NCBI RefSeq assembly: GCF_000767615.3
Contig: NZ_CP009553.3
Span: 3,100,001 to 3,164,000, forward strand
DNA length: 64,000 nt
Origin: Pandoraea pnomenusa
GTDB lineage: Bacteria; Pseudomonadota; Gammaproteobacteria; Burkholderiales; Burkholderiaceae
Direction of reading: 5' to 3'
Positions 34,595 to 44,679 of the stretch are shown one piece after another. The position numbers were made by a program, and so were the translations under genes. How positions within the stretch are numbered: the first letter of the stretch is position 1; the number at the start of each line of letters is the position of its first letter. The notes below the pieces were generated by a model. It worked only from the letters and a program-made list of their open reading frames with translations. It ran no database searches and was not told where the DNA came from.

Positions 34595-35755
34595 GTGGAA
34601 CATGTCATTGGAGCGACACTGCTGGTCGCGACCCGCAAGGGGTTGTTCACGTGGCAGCGCACGGCAGACATCTGGCAATTGACGTCGAGCACGCCCGATT
34701 TCCCGGGCGAACCGGTCAGCATGGTGATGCACGACGCGCGCGACGGCACCGATTATGCGGCGCTCAATCTGGGGCACTTCGGCGTGAAGCTCTGGTGCCG
34801 CGAGCGCGAAGCGAGCACGTGGACCGAGCTTGCGCCGCCCGCGTTCGCGCCGGACGATGCGCAGCCCGAATCATGGGTCGCGCCCACCGCGAATCGTGCG
34901 GAGACCGCGACACCGGCACACGAGTCGCAAACCCGGGCGCCCTCCGTCGATCTGCTCTGGTCGCTGGAAGCGGCAGGCCCCGACGCGCCCGGCGTGCTCT
35001 GGGCCGGTACCATTCCCGGTGGTCTTTTCCGCTCGGGCGACCGCGGCCGGCACTGGGAACTGGTGCGCGGCCTGTGGGACCGTCCGGAACGGGCTGACTG
35101 GATGGGCGGCGGCTACGATCATGCGGGTATCCATTCGATCTGCATCGACCCGCGTGACAGCCGGCAGGTCATGGTGGCGGTGTCGACGGGCGGCGTCTGG
35201 CGCACGCGCGACGACGGTCGTACCTGGGCGCTCGCCGCATCCGGCATGGAGGCGGACTACATGCCACCCGAGCGCCGTCTCGACCCGAATGCGCAGGACG
35301 TTCACCGGCTCGTGCAATGCCACGACGCCCCCAACGCCTTGTGGGCGCAGCACCACAACGGCATCTTCCGCACGCTCGACTACGGCACGACATGGCGGCG
35401 CATTCACGCGTCACCGTCGAGCTTCGGCTTCGCGGTCGCCGTCGATCCGCATGACCCCGACGTCGCGTGGTTCGTGCCCGCGCAACGCGACGCCTGCCGC
35501 ATGCCGGTCGACGCCCGGCTCGTCGTGACCCGCACGCGCGACGGCGGCGAGTCGTTCACCTCGCTCTCGCACGGACTTCCGGAGACCCCCTCCTACGATC
35601 TCGTCTATCGCCACGGTCTCGACATCGACGCCACCGGCCGCACCCTCGCCATGGGCTCGACGACCGGCGCCCTGTGGATCGGCGATAACGCCGGCGAACG
35701 ATGGCAATGCCTCACCGCGCACCTGCCCCCCGTCTACGCGGTGCGATTCGTCTGA
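34595..35755 (+). CDS. BNR/WD40-like beta-propeller protein paired with MoaD-like gene
   Basis: 386 residues, no signal peptide. Several Asp-box/BNR motifs are visible: SGDRGRHWELV, TRDDGRTWALA, TLDYGTTWRRI, TRDGGESFTSL and IGDNAGERWQC; these are blades of a propeller as in sialidase-like proteins. The start is a GTG at 34595 because AAGGAGG lies 6 bp before it; a longer frame overlaps the MoaD gene. Cytosolic by sequence. The catalytic residues of true sialidases cannot be confirmed. Its role is unknown; a client or partner of the small Gly-Gly protein is one possibility. Confidence 0.78.
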   Translation: MEHVIGATLLVATRKGLFTWQRTADIWQLTSSTPDFPGEPVSMVMHDARDGTDYAALNLGHFGVKLWCREREASTWTELAPPAFAPDDAQPESWVAPTANRAETATPAHESQTRAPSVDLLWSLEAAGPDAPGVLWAGTIPGGLFRSGDRGRHWELVRGLWDRPERADWMGGGYDHAGIHSICIDPRDSRQVMVAVSTGGVWRTRDDGRTWALAASGMEADYMPPERRLDPNAQDVHRLVQCHDAPNALWAQHHNGIFRTLDYGTTWRRIHASPSSFGFAVAVDPHDPDVAWFVPAQRDACRMPVDARLVVTRTRDGGESFTSLSHGLPETPSYDLVYRHGLDIDATGRTLAMGSTTGALWIGDNAGERWQCLTAHLPPVYAVRFV

Positions 35756-36056
35756 CCCGAATGTCGGAATTTTCGCCCTGAGTCCGTCGCGATTCCGCCC
35801 CGTCTGTCCGACGGAAACCTTAAGAAGTCGCATTTTCTGTCGTATACGAAGGTAGACGGACTGGCTTCATCGAATCCCCCCGTCGCGCGTCACCGGACAC
35901 GTCACCCGTGTCGAACGGGCGCGTGAGCCAACGTCGCGTCGTGCACTATCCGTCGTATCGACGCGTTCCGCGGCAGTCCGGCGACCACTCCTCGCAACGC
36001 CGACGGCAACCCATCCCTCGTTGCCCGGCTTCCCATCCCTAAAGGAGTCATCCCGT
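35756..36056. other. Intergenic before chemoreceptor
   Basis: Contains TTAAGAAG, 11 bp, then GTCGTATA (35820-35846), loosely like a flagellar sigma-28 promoter, which would suit a chemoreceptor gene. The fit is weak. Confidence 0.35.
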
Positions 36057-37730
36057 ATGCGAATCGCCGATCTCAGAATCCGAACCCGCCTGGCCATCGG
36101 CTTCGGCACATTGCTGCTTTTGCTGCTCGCCATGCTGGTCATCGCGCTCGTGCGTTTCGTTGCCATCGAGCGCGCCAACGAAGCCCTGATCACCAGCGCC
36201 TGGGCGAAAGCCGACGCCGCGCACAACATCGACGCCATGGTTCGCGGCAACGCACGCCGCCTGCTCGAAGTCGTGGCTGCGCCGGACGCCGCCCGGCGCG
36301 ATGCACTGAATGCGCGTATCGATGCCAATCTCGCGCGCATCGCCCACGCACAGGCGGTGCTCGACAAGTACGTATCGACGCCGCAAGGCCGGCAGCTCAT
36401 CGCGGCGGTCAGGCAGCACAACGATGCCTTCGTCAAAGCCCGGGCCGCCGCGCTCTCGCAGTTGCGCTCGGGTCAGCAGCCGGGCGCGCTGGAGATCGCG
36501 GAGCGCGACGCCCTGCCCGCGCTCGACGCCATGCAGGAAGAGGCCGTCGAGCTCGTCGCGCTCCAGCAGAAGATCGTGGACGACACCGGCGCGGCAACGA
36601 GCGCCGACATCGCGTTCGCCAAATGGCTGCTCGCCGCCATCGGGATGACGGCCGTGATCGTGGGCATCGGCGCCGCCTGGTCGGTCACGCGCAGCATCAC
36701 GCGTCCGATCGCACGCGCCGTGCAGGTCGCGCAGCGGGTGGCGCAGGGCGACCTTACCAGCCGCATCGAAGTCACGAGTCGCGACGAGACCGGACAGTTG
36801 ATGGCCGCGCTCAAGCACATGAATGAAAGCCTCGATCAAATCGTGCGGCGCGTTCGCAGCGGCACCGCCGCCATTGCCTCGGCCTCGGGCCAGTTGCTGG
36901 CGGGAAACACCGATCTCTCGGCGCGCACCGAAGAGCAGGCCGCCTCGCTCGAAGAGACGGCATCGTCGATGGAAGAGCTCACGGCAACGGTTCGCCAGAA
37001 CGCCGACAACGCACGACAGGCCAGCCAACTCGCCACGAATGCGTCGGAGATCGCCGACGAAGGCGGCCGCGTCGTCGAACGCGCGGTGAGTTCGATGCAC
37101 GACATTGCCGAGCGCTCGACGAAGATCAACGACATCATCGGCGTGATCGACGGCATCGCGTTCCAGACGAACATCCTCGCGTTGAACGCGGCCGTGGAAG
37201 CGGCGCGCGCGGGCGAACAGGGACGCGGCTTCGCCGTGGTGGCGGGCGAAGTCCGCACGCTCGCCCAGCGCAGCGCCGCCGCGGCCAAGGAGATCAAGGC
37301 GCTCATCGAAACGTCGGTCGGCAAGGTGCAGGACGGCTCCGCGCATGTGCGCGATGCGGGCCGCACGATGCATGACATCGTGCAGGCGGTGCAGCGCGTA
37401 ACCGACATCATGGGCGAAATCTCGGCCGCGTCCGCCGAGCAGTCGGGCGGCATAGAACAGGTGAACACGGCCGTCATGCAGATGGATCAGGTCACGCAGC
37501 AGAATGCCGCGCTGGTCGAGCAGGCTACCGCCGCCGCCGGGTCGCTCGAAGACCAGGCGCGCCATCTGCGCGAAGCCGTCGCGGTGTTCCGCCTGGCCGA
37601 CGGCGATGCCATCTCGACGAGCTGGGGTGCTCGCGCGGGCGACGGCGACAGCGCCGCCAATGCCGGCCTTTCCGACGACGCGGCACGCGCGAGCGTGGTC
37701 GCGTTCGCGCGTCGGCGCCATGTGGCCTGA
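36057..37730 (+). CDS. Methyl-accepting chemotaxis protein
   Basis: 557 residues. TM1 at about 13-32 ([20 protein letters not shown]), a periplasmic four-helix-type domain (about 33-190), TM2 at about 193-215, HAMP ([22 protein letters not shown]) and a cytoplasmic signalling domain whose hairpin tip is [41 protein letters not shown] (in parts). Methylation helices carry Glu-Glu pairs. There is no C-terminal CheR-tether pentapeptide. AAAGGAG precedes the ATG at 36057. No che genes nearby; ligand unknown. Confidence 0.95.
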   Translation: MRIADLRIRTRLAIGFGTLLLLLLAMLVIALVRFVAIERANEALITSAWAKADAAHNIDAMVRGNARRLLEVVAAPDAARRDALNARIDANLARIAHAQAVLDKYVSTPQGRQLIAAVRQHNDAFVKARAAALSQLRSGQQPGALEIAERDALPALDAMQEEAVELVALQQKIVDDTGAATSADIAFAKWLLAAIGMTAVIVGIGAAWSVTRSITRPIARAVQVAQRVAQGDLTSRIEVTSRDETGQLMAALKHMNESLDQIVRRVRSGTAAIASASGQLLAGNTDLSARTEEQAASLEETASSMEELTATVRQNADNARQASQLATNASEIADEGGRVVERAVSSMHDIAERSTKINDIIGVIDGIAFQTNILALNAAVEAARAGEQGRGFAVVAGEVRTLAQRSAAAAKEIKALIETSVGKVQDGSAHVRDAGRTMHDIVQAVQRVTDIMGEISAASAEQSGGIEQVNTAVMQMDQVTQQNAALVEQATAAAGSLEDQARHLREAVAVFRLADGDAISTSWGARAGDGDSAANAGLSDDAARASVVAFARRRHVA

Positions 37731-37875
37731 TCGCTGACGCCGCATCGGTCATCCACCGCAAATCCCCGTCCGCGCTGGCCTTCGGGCCGACGATGCGCTC
37801 AGCGCGGCGTTGCGACATTGGAGTATGATGGCTGCTGCTATGCTTTTTCCCCACCGTCTGGAAAAGAGGTGTACC

Positions 37876-39972
37876 GTGGCCCGAAAGACCCCCATCGAGC
37901 GCTACCGAAACATCGGCATCAGTGCTCACATCGACGCTGGCAAAACGACGACGACCGAGCGGATCCTGTTCTACACCGGCGTCAATCACAAGCTCGGCGA
38001 AGTCCACGAAGGCGCTGCCACGATGGACTGGATGGAACAGGAACAGGAGCGCGGCATCACGATCACGTCGGCCGCCACCACCTGCTTCTGGCGCGGCATG
38101 GCCGGCAACTATCCTGAACATCGCATCAACATCATCGACACGCCGGGACACGTCGACTTCACCATCGAAGTCGAGCGCTCCATGCGTGTGCTCGACGGCG
38201 CCTGCATGGTCTACGATTCAGTCGGCGGCGTGCAGCCGCAATCCGAAACCGTCTGGCGCCAGGCCAACAAGTACAAGGTGCCGCGCATCGCGTTCGTCAA
38301 CAAGATGGACCGCGTGGGCGCCGACTTCTTCCGCGTTCACAAGCAGATCCACGAACGCCTGCGCGGCAATGCCGTGCCGATCCAGATTCCGATCGGCGCC
38401 GAAGACAATTTCCAGGGTGTGGTCGACCTGGTGAAGATGAAAGGCATCGTCTGGGACGAGGCGTCCAAGGGCGTGAAGTTCGACTACGTCGACATTCCCG
38501 CCAATCTCAAGGACACGGCCCAGGAATGGCACGACAAGATGATCGAGGCCGCGGCCGAGGCCGACGAGGCCTTGCTCGAAAAGTACCTCGGCGGCGAAAC
38601 CCTCACGGAGGATGAGATCCGGGCGGGCCTGCGCAAGCGCACGGTCGCCGGGGAAATCGTGCCGATGCTGTGCGGCACCGCCTTCAAGAACAAGGGCGTG
38701 CAGGCCATGCTCGACGCCGTGATCGATTACCTGCCCTCGCCGGTCGACGTGCCCGCCATCGCGGGTCACGATGAAGACGACAAGGAAATCGAGCGCCACC
38801 CGTCGGACGACGAACCGTTCTCCGCACTCGCCTTCAAGATCATGACCGACCCGTTCGTCGGCCAGTTGATCTTCTTCCGCGTGTATTCCGGTGTAATCGA
38901 GTCGGGCGGCACCGTGCTCAACCCGCTCAAGTCCAAGAAGGAGCGTCTCGGACGCATCCTGCAAATGCACGCGAACACGCGCCAGGAACTCAAGGAAGTG
39001 CGCGCGGGCGACATCGCCGCCGCCGTGGGCCTGAAGGAAGCCACGACCGGCGATACGCTGTGCGACCCGAACCACGTGATCATTCTGGAAAAGATGGAGT
39101 TTCCGGAGCCGGTGATTTCGCAGGCGGTGGAGCCGAAGACGAAGGGCGACCAGGAAAAGATGGGCCTCGCGCTCAACCGCCTGGCCCAGGAAGACCCGTC
39201 ATTTCGCGTGCAGACCGATGAAGAGTCCGGCCAGACCATCATCTCCGGCATGGGCGAACTGCACCTCGAAATCCTGGTGGACCGCATGCGCCGCGAGTTC
39301 GGCGTGGAGGCGACCGTCGGCAAGCCGCAGGTCGCCTATCGCGAGACCGTGCGCAGGAAAGTCGAGGATGTGCAGGGCAAGTTCGTCAAGCAGTCGGGCG
39401 GACGCGGGCAGTACGGCGACGTGGTCATCACGCTCGAGCCGGACAAGGAGAAGCCTTACGAATTCGTCGACGCCATCAAGGGCGGCGTGGTGCCGCGCGA
39501 ATACATTCCCGCGGTCGACAAGGGCATTCGCGAGACGCTCACCAACGGCGTGGTCGCCGGCTATCCGGTCGTCAACGTCAAGGTCACGCTGACGTTCGGC
39601 TCGTACCACGACGTCGACTCCAATGAAAATGCGTTCCGCATGGCAGGTTCGATGGCATTCAAGGAGGCCATGCGACGTGCCGACCCCGTCCTGCTCGAAC
39701 CGATGATGGCCGTCGAAGTCGAAACCCCGGAAGAGTTCATGGGCAACGTGATGGGCGACCTCTCGGGGCGACGCGGCATCATGCAAGGCATGGACGACAT
39801 CGTGGGCGGCGGCAAGATCGTGCGCGCCGAGGTGCCGCTGTCCGAAATGTTCGGGTACTCGACGTCGCTGCGCTCGCTCACGCAAGGGCGCGCGACCTAC
39901 ACCATGGAGTTCAAGCACTACGCCGAAGCCCCGAAGAACGTGGCCGACGCCATCATCACGTCCAAGAAGTAA
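37876..39972 (+). CDS. fusA: Translation elongation factor G, stand-alone copy
   Basis: 698 residues; GTP-driven translocation of the ribosome. The G domain has [13 protein letters not shown] (P-loop), [17 protein letters not shown] and NKMDR; domain II follows, then III-V with [23 protein letters not shown] and [10 protein letters not shown]. The start is a GTG at 37876 ([12 protein letters not shown]) with GAGG 7 bp upstream; upstream in-frame ATGs would add unconserved residues. It is not in a str operon (rpsL-rpsG-tuf are not adjacent), so this is probably one of two EF-G genes, common in Burkholderiaceae. Confidence 0.96.
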   Translation: MARKTPIERYRNIGISAHIDAGKTTTTERILFYTGVNHKLGEVHEGAATMDWMEQEQERGITITSAATTCFWRGMAGNYPEHRINIIDTPGHVDFTIEVERSMRVLDGACMVYDSVGGVQPQSETVWRQANKYKVPRIAFVNKMDRVGADFFRVHKQIHERLRGNAVPIQIPIGAEDNFQGVVDLVKMKGIVWDEASKGVKFDYVDIPANLKDTAQEWHDKMIEAAAEADEALLEKYLGGETLTEDEIRAGLRKRTVAGEIVPMLCGTAFKNKGVQAMLDAVIDYLPSPVDVPAIAGHDEDDKEIERHPSDDEPFSALAFKIMTDPFVGQLIFFRVYSGVIESGGTVLNPLKSKKERLGRILQMHANTRQELKEVRAGDIAAAVGLKEATTGDTLCDPNHVIILEKMEFPEPVISQAVEPKTKGDQEKMGLALNRLAQEDPSFRVQTDEESGQTIISGMGELHLEILVDRMRREFGVEATVGKPQVAYRETVRRKVEDVQGKFVKQSGGRGQYGDVVITLEPDKEKPYEFVDAIKGGVVPREYIPAVDKGIRETLTNGVVAGYPVVNVKVTLTFGSYHDVDSNENAFRMAGSMAFKEAMRRADPVLLEPMMAVEVETPEEFMGNVMGDLSGRRGIMQGMDDIVGGGKIVRAEVPLSEMFGYSTSLRSLTQGRATYTMEFKHYAEAPKNVADAIITSKK

Positions 39973-40100
39973 CGTGTCGGGCATCGCGATGCGGCATTCG
40001 CCGCGTCCGGTGACCTGACGGTCAACGCCCGCGACGGGCGCGATTTCGTCTCCGGACGGGAGCGCACCGCCAGCGGGCGTTGTCCTTTTTCCGTCACCTC

Positions 40101-40958
40101 ATGAAAAACATTCTCAGCATCCAGTCACATGTCGTTTTCGGCCACGCCGGCAACAGTGCCGCCGTATTTCCCATGCGTCGCCTAGGGATCAATGTCTGGC
40201 CGATCAACACGGTGCAATTCTCGAATCACACGCAATACGGCAAATGGGCCGGACAGGCGCTGCCGAGCGAAGAGATCCTGCATCTCGTGGACGGCATCGC
40301 CGACATTGGCGAGCTGGGCCGCTGCGACGCCGTGCTCTCCGGCTATCTCGGCGCCCCGGAGCAGGCGGGTTTCGTGCTGGCGGCCGTGCAGCGGGTCAAG
40401 ACCGCCAATCCGGGGGCGATCTACCTGTGCGACCCGGTCATGGGACATCCGGAAAAGGGCTGCCGGGTCAAACCGGGCATCGAGCAGTTTCTGGTCGAGC
40501 ACATGCCCGCGGCGGCGGACATCATGACGCCCAATCATCTCGAACTGGAGAAGCTGTCGCAGCATCCGATCGAAACGTTCGACGATGCGCTTGCCGCCTG
40601 CCGCGCCCTGCTCGTTCGCGGACCGAAGATGATTCTGGTGAAGCACCTGGAATACGCGGGCAAGCCCGCAGACCAGTTCGAAATGCTGGTCGTCACGCAG
40701 GATCAGGCGTGGCACGGCCGGCGGCCGCTCTACCCCTTCTCGCGTCACCCGGTGGGCGTTGGCGATCTGACGTCCGGCATTTTTCTCGCGCGATGGCTCA
40801 AGGGCGATTCGGTGCGCGACGCCTTCGAGCACACACTGGCCGCAGTCGACGCCGTGCTGCACGCCACGCATCGGGCCGGAAGCTACGAATTGGAGATCGT
40901 GCGGGCGCAGGACGACATCGTGGCGCCGCCGAACCGGTATGTCGCGCACGCGGTCTAG
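40101..40958 (+). CDS. pdxY: Pyridoxal kinase
   Basis: 285 residues of the ribokinase superfamily; phosphorylates pyridoxal in the B6 salvage route. [22 protein letters not shown] is the substrate-binding N-terminus (in parts), [16 protein letters not shown] follows, and the catalytic Asp lies in the [15 protein letters not shown] anion-hole motif. LCDPVMGH and MTPNHLELE are family motifs. Length agrees with E. coli PdxY (287). The ATG at 40101 (MKNILSIQS) fits the family better than an in-frame TTG at 40080. Single gene. Confidence 0.94.
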   Translation: MKNILSIQSHVVFGHAGNSAAVFPMRRLGINVWPINTVQFSNHTQYGKWAGQALPSEEILHLVDGIADIGELGRCDAVLSGYLGAPEQAGFVLAAVQRVKTANPGAIYLCDPVMGHPEKGCRVKPGIEQFLVEHMPAAADIMTPNHLELEKLSQHPIETFDDALAACRALLVRGPKMILVKHLEYAGKPADQFEMLVVTQDQAWHGRRPLYPFSRHPVGVGDLTSGIFLARWLKGDSVRDAFEHTLAAVDAVLHATHRAGSYELEIVRAQDDIVAPPNRYVAHAV

Positions 40959-41056
40959 ACCTGTGCGCGGTCGCAATCCCCGCCGGGGCTGGCTACCGTC
41001 AACCGGCTCGACGACCGCAATGGCGCGCCCGGCGGCCGCGGGCGGGAGAATGACGC

Positions 41057-41911
41057 TCAGTACGCGCGCAGTTGCCCGGCGTGATGCGTCAGGTGGTCCG
41101 CCATGAAGGTCTGGATGAAGTAGTAGCCATGGTCGTAACCATTGTGGCGACGCAGGTTCAGCGGCTGACCGGCGTCGCGGCAGGCGCGTTCGAAGATGTC
41201 CGGATGCAGTTGCGCCTCGAGGAACTGGTCGTTGAGGCCCTGGTCGACGAGGATGCCCTCGGGGAACACCGCCCGCCCCGCCTGGGCGATCAGCTCGCTC
41301 GCATCGTACTGGCGCCACGCCTGGCGGTCCGAGCCGAGATACCCGGTGAACGCCTTCTCGCCCCAGGGACAATGCATCGGCGCGGCAATCGGTGCGAAGG
41401 CCGACACCGAGCGGAATTTGTCCGGGTTGCGCAGCGCCAGCGTGAGCGCACCGTGCCCCCCCATCGAATGTCCGAAGATGCCGATACGTCCGGCATCGAT
41501 CGGCAACGACGCGCTCACCAGCCCGTACAGTTCGTCGACGATATAGCTGTACATGCGGTAGTGCGTCGACCATGGCGCCTGCGTGGCGTCGAGATAGAAA
41601 CCCGCGCCGACGCCGAAATCCCACGCGTCCGTCTCGCCCGGCACCCCCGCGCCCCGCGGGCTGGTGTCGGGAGCGATCAGCGCCACGCCGTGCTCGGCGG
41701 CCAACCACTGCGCGCCGCCCTTGATCATGAATGTCTCTTCCGTGCAGGTCAGACCCGCGAGATAGAACAACGCAGGCACCTCGCGACCATCGCGCGCCTG
41801 CGGCGGCATGAACACTGAGAAGCGCATCGGCAGGCCGATGACGGACGAAGCGTGGCGATAGAAGCGTTGTGCGCCTCCGAAACAGCGGTGTTCGGAAATG
41901 AGTTCGAGCAT
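41057..41911 (-). CDS. fghA: S-formylglutathione hydrolase
   Basis: 284 residues; esterase-D-type serine hydrolase that splits S-formylglutathione to formate and glutathione in formaldehyde detoxification. The nucleophile elbow is GHSMGGHGAL; DTSPRGAGVPGE, CTEETFMIKGGAQ (conserved Cys), the Asp in LVDQGLNDQF and the His in GYDHGYYF complete the family set. The usual partner, glutathione-dependent formaldehyde dehydrogenase, is not next to it. Convergent with pdxY. Confidence 0.95.
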   Translation of the reverse strand: MLELISEHRCFGGAQRFYRHASSVIGLPMRFSVFMPPQARDGREVPALFYLAGLTCTEETFMIKGGAQWLAAEHGVALIAPDTSPRGAGVPGETDAWDFGVGAGFYLDATQAPWSTHYRMYSYIVDELYGLVSASLPIDAGRIGIFGHSMGGHGALTLALRNPDKFRSVSAFAPIAAPMHCPWGEKAFTGYLGSDRQAWRQYDASELIAQAGRAVFPEGILVDQGLNDQFLEAQLHPDIFERACRDAGQPLNLRRHNGYDHGYYFIQTFMADHLTHHAGQLRAY

Positions 41912-42484
41912 GACGGAATCCGGAAATCCTCAGGGAGTCGGCAATGGCGGCGCGCGGCACTCGCGCCGCCGGCCATCGCGATGGGTGGCAGCTATCTTAC
42001 CTCGCCGTACGACGCGTGACACCGCCGGCGTGCCCCCGCGCCGGGACGCGTCGACGCCGCGCGCCGCCCGCGGTGGGCGCAGGCCGCCGGCGCGTCGTTC
42101 GACGCTTTCGGCCTGTGTCGAAAAAAAATCGTCACGATTTCTAAACTTTTCCGCGCGCGCGTCGCTATACGTAGAAGGACGTGAAACGGCGTCGGCGAAC
42201 CCGGTGCACACGGCCGGTCGAGCGTGCGACGACAAGTTGTCACATGCGCCGGCTATGATGCGTCGCGCAATGCGTGGCGCTGCGACACGTCCGGGGCATC
42301 CGGTGCACCGGGTCCCGTCCTGTCAGGCACGTCAGGCAGTCGCGTCAGAGTTGTCCGTCAAGCAGTGCACTACAGAAGCGTCGCGCCACAAGCACCGGCA
42401 CGGTTCCACCACGAGAACCGGTCAGGATGCGGACGACGACGCATAAATCCGACCAGATCGACCAGAGACTCACCCGGGGGCCAT
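41912..42484. other. Intergenic between fghA and small exported protein
   Basis: Noncoding as far as I can tell. It holds a 15-bp palindrome, AAATCGT-C-ACGATTT (42126-42140), preceded by an A run; on the minus strand this reads as a hairpin plus T run, but the one-base loop makes a terminator unlikely. It is more likely an operator for fghA. Confidence 0.45.
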
Positions 42485-42688
42485 ATGAAGCTGATCCTGC
42501 TGGCGCTTGCCGCCTCGCTGTTTACGCTCGTCATGATGGTGCAGGCGCGCAGCGAAACGAGCGACGTCGCTGCCAACGACAAACGCACGTCGTCCGGCAT
42601 CTCCGTGAACGACCGAACACCCACACGCAAGGACATGGCCATGTGGAACGCGCGCCGCAAGATGCACGCGGTGCGTCAGGAGGACTGA
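42485..42688 (+). CDS. Small exported or membrane-anchored hypothetical protein
   Basis: 67 residues: a signal-anchor-like N-terminus (MKLILLALAASLFTLVMMVQA) followed by a hydrophilic, charged tail (NDRTPTRKDMAMWNARRKMHAVRQED, in parts). No cysteine for lipidation. CCGGGGG precedes the ATG. No family recognised. The paralogue-B small membrane gene follows 150 bp on. Confidence 0.6.
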   Translation: MKLILLALAASLFTLVMMVQARSETSDVAANDKRTSSGISVNDRTPTRKDMAMWNARRKMHAVRQED

Positions 42689-42838
42689 CGGCCCCGCTAC
42701 ACGTTCCCGCACGGACCGGGGGCTCGCCTGCCGCGCCCCTCCCGTACGCGCAGCGCAACATGTTGCGTCGCACCAAACTTGGGCATCCTCCAACACCGTC
42801 CTATAGTGGAAAGGCGATTCAGGTGAGGAGACAAAAAG

Positions 42839-43027
42839 ATGCCCGCATTCCACTTCAATCTTTACGACCTGACGTTGTTCCTGCCGATGGCGGTGGCGGG
42901 TGCGCTGCTCGTCGGCGGTATCCCCGTCGCGACCCGCACCACGCGCTACAGTTTGCGCGCCGTCGGTGCCGTGGTCGGCGCGCTCGTCGCGTTCCTCGTG
43001 GTGGAGGCGTTGCCCGTGCTCGTATAG
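42839..43027 (+). CDS. Small two-helix membrane protein, paralogue B
   Basis: 62 residues with two hydrophobic stretches (about 9-27 and 39-61) and a basic loop (ATRTTRYSLR). GTGAGGAG lies 7 bp before the ATG, so expression is credible. It resembles the protein at 32383-32568 in length, helix placement and C-terminal pattern (AVVGALVAFLVVEALPVLV against VVVGAVLAVLAFELVPLLA). Function unknown. Confidence 0.72.
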   Translation: MPAFHFNLYDLTLFLPMAVAGALLVGGIPVATRTTRYSLRAVGAVVGALVAFLVVEALPVLV

Positions 43028-43414
43028 CCGGCACCACGCACCGACCACTCCCGGACGTCGCATGGGGCGATCGACGCGCGGTGCGCGCGGCGGGTCGCCT
43101 TTTCCCGTTTGTATCCCCGCCTCCCATGCGCGCCACATGCGCCCCCCATGCGCCCCCCATGCGCCTCACGTCGCCGTCGTCGGCACGCGCGAGGATCGTC
43201 TTCGGCAACTTCGGTTGCGCTGTCACTCTCCCCGTTGTGCCGCCGACACGCCCGGCGGCTTTTTCATGCGCTGTCGCCTTCTGCGCGGCATCATCGTTTT
43301 GTCCCGACACGCGCACGGCCATCGCCTACAATCAGCGGAAGTGCACCGCGGGGTGCGCGACATCGGCGCCCGTCGTCCGGCATCGCGCAGCTCGCCGTCA
43401 AAGGAGGTCCCCGC
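43028..43414. other. Intergenic with short CATGCGCC repeats
   Basis: Around 43123-43165 the motif CATGCGCCCCC recurs three times in imperfect direct repeats. No ORF with a ribosome site before 43415. Confidence 0.5.
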
Positions 43415-43708
43415 ATGTCCGACGCGTTCTCCCGCGCCTTTGCCGTTGTCATCAACCAATACCGCTCGCCGCGCCAGTACACCGTGTCCGTGGAGCGCGC
43501 GAGCGAGATGATCGCCAAGAATGTCGGATTGTTCTCCGACGGGTTCGCTGCGGAACCCCACCTCATCGTCGGCCTGTTCGAACGCGAGGCCGATGCCTGG
43601 GCGCTTGCCCGCCGCCTCCAGCGCACGCGCACGACCGTCCAGGCGCTGCTGCAAACGCCGGCGCGGGCCGCCACCGTCTCTCCTCCTGAACTCGACGCGA
43701 GCGACTGA
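43415..43708 (+). CDS. Hypothetical protein, about 97 residues
   Basis: AAGGAGG lies 5-6 bp before the ATG. Alternating strands and helices (FAVVINQYRSPRQYTVSVERASEMIAKN; PHLIVGLFEREADAWALARRL; in parts) suggest a small ferredoxin-like alpha/beta fold. No signal peptide. The C-terminus is Pro/Ala-rich and acidic. Family not recognised. Confidence 0.65.
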   Translation: MSDAFSRAFAVVINQYRSPRQYTVSVERASEMIAKNVGLFSDGFAAEPHLIVGLFEREADAWALARRLQRTRTTVQALLQTPARAATVSPPELDASD

Positions 43709-43912
43709 GTTCGCCATCGGGCGAGGCACTGCCGCACCGCGTCGCCGGGTGTCGCCGCGTCCGGTCCCACCTGCGTCATTTCTCGGCTCGGGTCAGGCGC
43801 GTGCCCCTTCCCTCATTCGCCGTCATTCCGAAATAAGCCTCGCCCACATCGGCGCACTCACGTAGAATTCGGAATTCCAGATATCACAAATACCGGCGAC
43901 GACCGGCATCCG

Positions 43913-44677
43913 ATGGCCCACCTCACATCTTCCGGCGCGTCGGCCGAGGCGTCCTGCGTGCCGGACTCGCCGGACTCGCCACTACCGCCGCTCGAACCGG
44001 TGACCAATGCCCCGGTCCTCATCGATCAGGTCTACGCGCGTCTGCGCGACGCCATTGCCGACCTCACCCTGCCGCCGGGCGAGCGCATCCGGCAGGCCGA
44101 ACTGGCCGACTCACTGGGCGTGTCGCGCCAACCCGTGAGCCACGCACTGCAATTGCTCAAGCGCGACGGGCTGGTTTGCGACAGCGGGCGTCAGGGCCTT
44201 GAGGTCGCGCCCATCGACGCCGATCATCTGCGCCGTCTCTATGAAGTGCGCACTGCGCTTGACGGTCTGGCCGCACGCCTGGCGGCGACACGAGTCGCGG
44301 CGGACGCGATGACCGACGCCGAGTTGCGACGATTGCACGACGCCATCGCCGCGGGGATGGCCATGACGCACGGCACGCCGGTGGCGCGACAGGTCCGCGT
44401 CGAGGTGGCGTTTCACACGGCGCTGCACGACGCGTCGGGCAATCCGTTGATCGCGCAGACCGTTGCACCGCAATGGCCGCACATCATGCGCGCCATGGCC
44501 GCCACGCTCGGAGCGATGCCGATGCAGGAAGTCGTGTGGCACGAGCACGGCGACATCGTGGCGCGCATCATCGCAGGCGACGCGCGAGGCGCTGAAACGG
44601 CAGCCCGCGAGCACACCGAAGCCGACGGCGGCAATGCACGCCGCGAATGGCTCGCCCGACTGGCGACGGGGCGCTGA
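43913..44677 (+). CDS. GntR-family (FCD) regulator
   Basis: 254 residues. A 30-residue unstructured N-tail precedes the winged helix (LIDQVYARLRDAIADL, ERIRQAELADSLGVSRQPVSHALQLLKRDGLV, in parts). The FCD domain carries metal-ligand residues in FHTALHDASGNPLI. The transporter gene begins 2 bp after its stop, so the pair forms one transcript and the regulator likely controls that exporter or carrier in response to a small carboxylate. No clear operator was found upstream. Confidence 0.85.
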   Translation: MAHLTSSGASAEASCVPDSPDSPLPPLEPVTNAPVLIDQVYARLRDAIADLTLPPGERIRQAELADSLGVSRQPVSHALQLLKRDGLVCDSGRQGLEVAPIDADHLRRLYEVRTALDGLAARLAATRVAADAMTDAELRRLHDAIAAGMAMTHGTPVARQVRVEVAFHTALHDASGNPLIAQTVAPQWPHIMRAMAATLGAMPMQEVVWHEHGDIVARIIAGDARGAETAAREHTEADGGNARREWLARLATGR

Positions 44678-44679
44678 TC

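Noticed and set aside
35820..35846. Possible sigma-28 promoter before the chemoreceptor gene
   Set aside because: Only a loose match to TAAA-N15-GCCGATAA, and spacing does not fit both halves at once.
36048..37745. Long leftward open frame across the chemoreceptor gene
   Set aside because: Arg/His-rich shadow; the receptor's HAMP and signalling tip are unmistakable on the plus strand.
42126..42140. Hairpin plus T run on the minus strand upstream of fghA
   Set aside because: The one-base centre cannot form a stable terminator loop; kept only as a palindrome in the intergenic entry.
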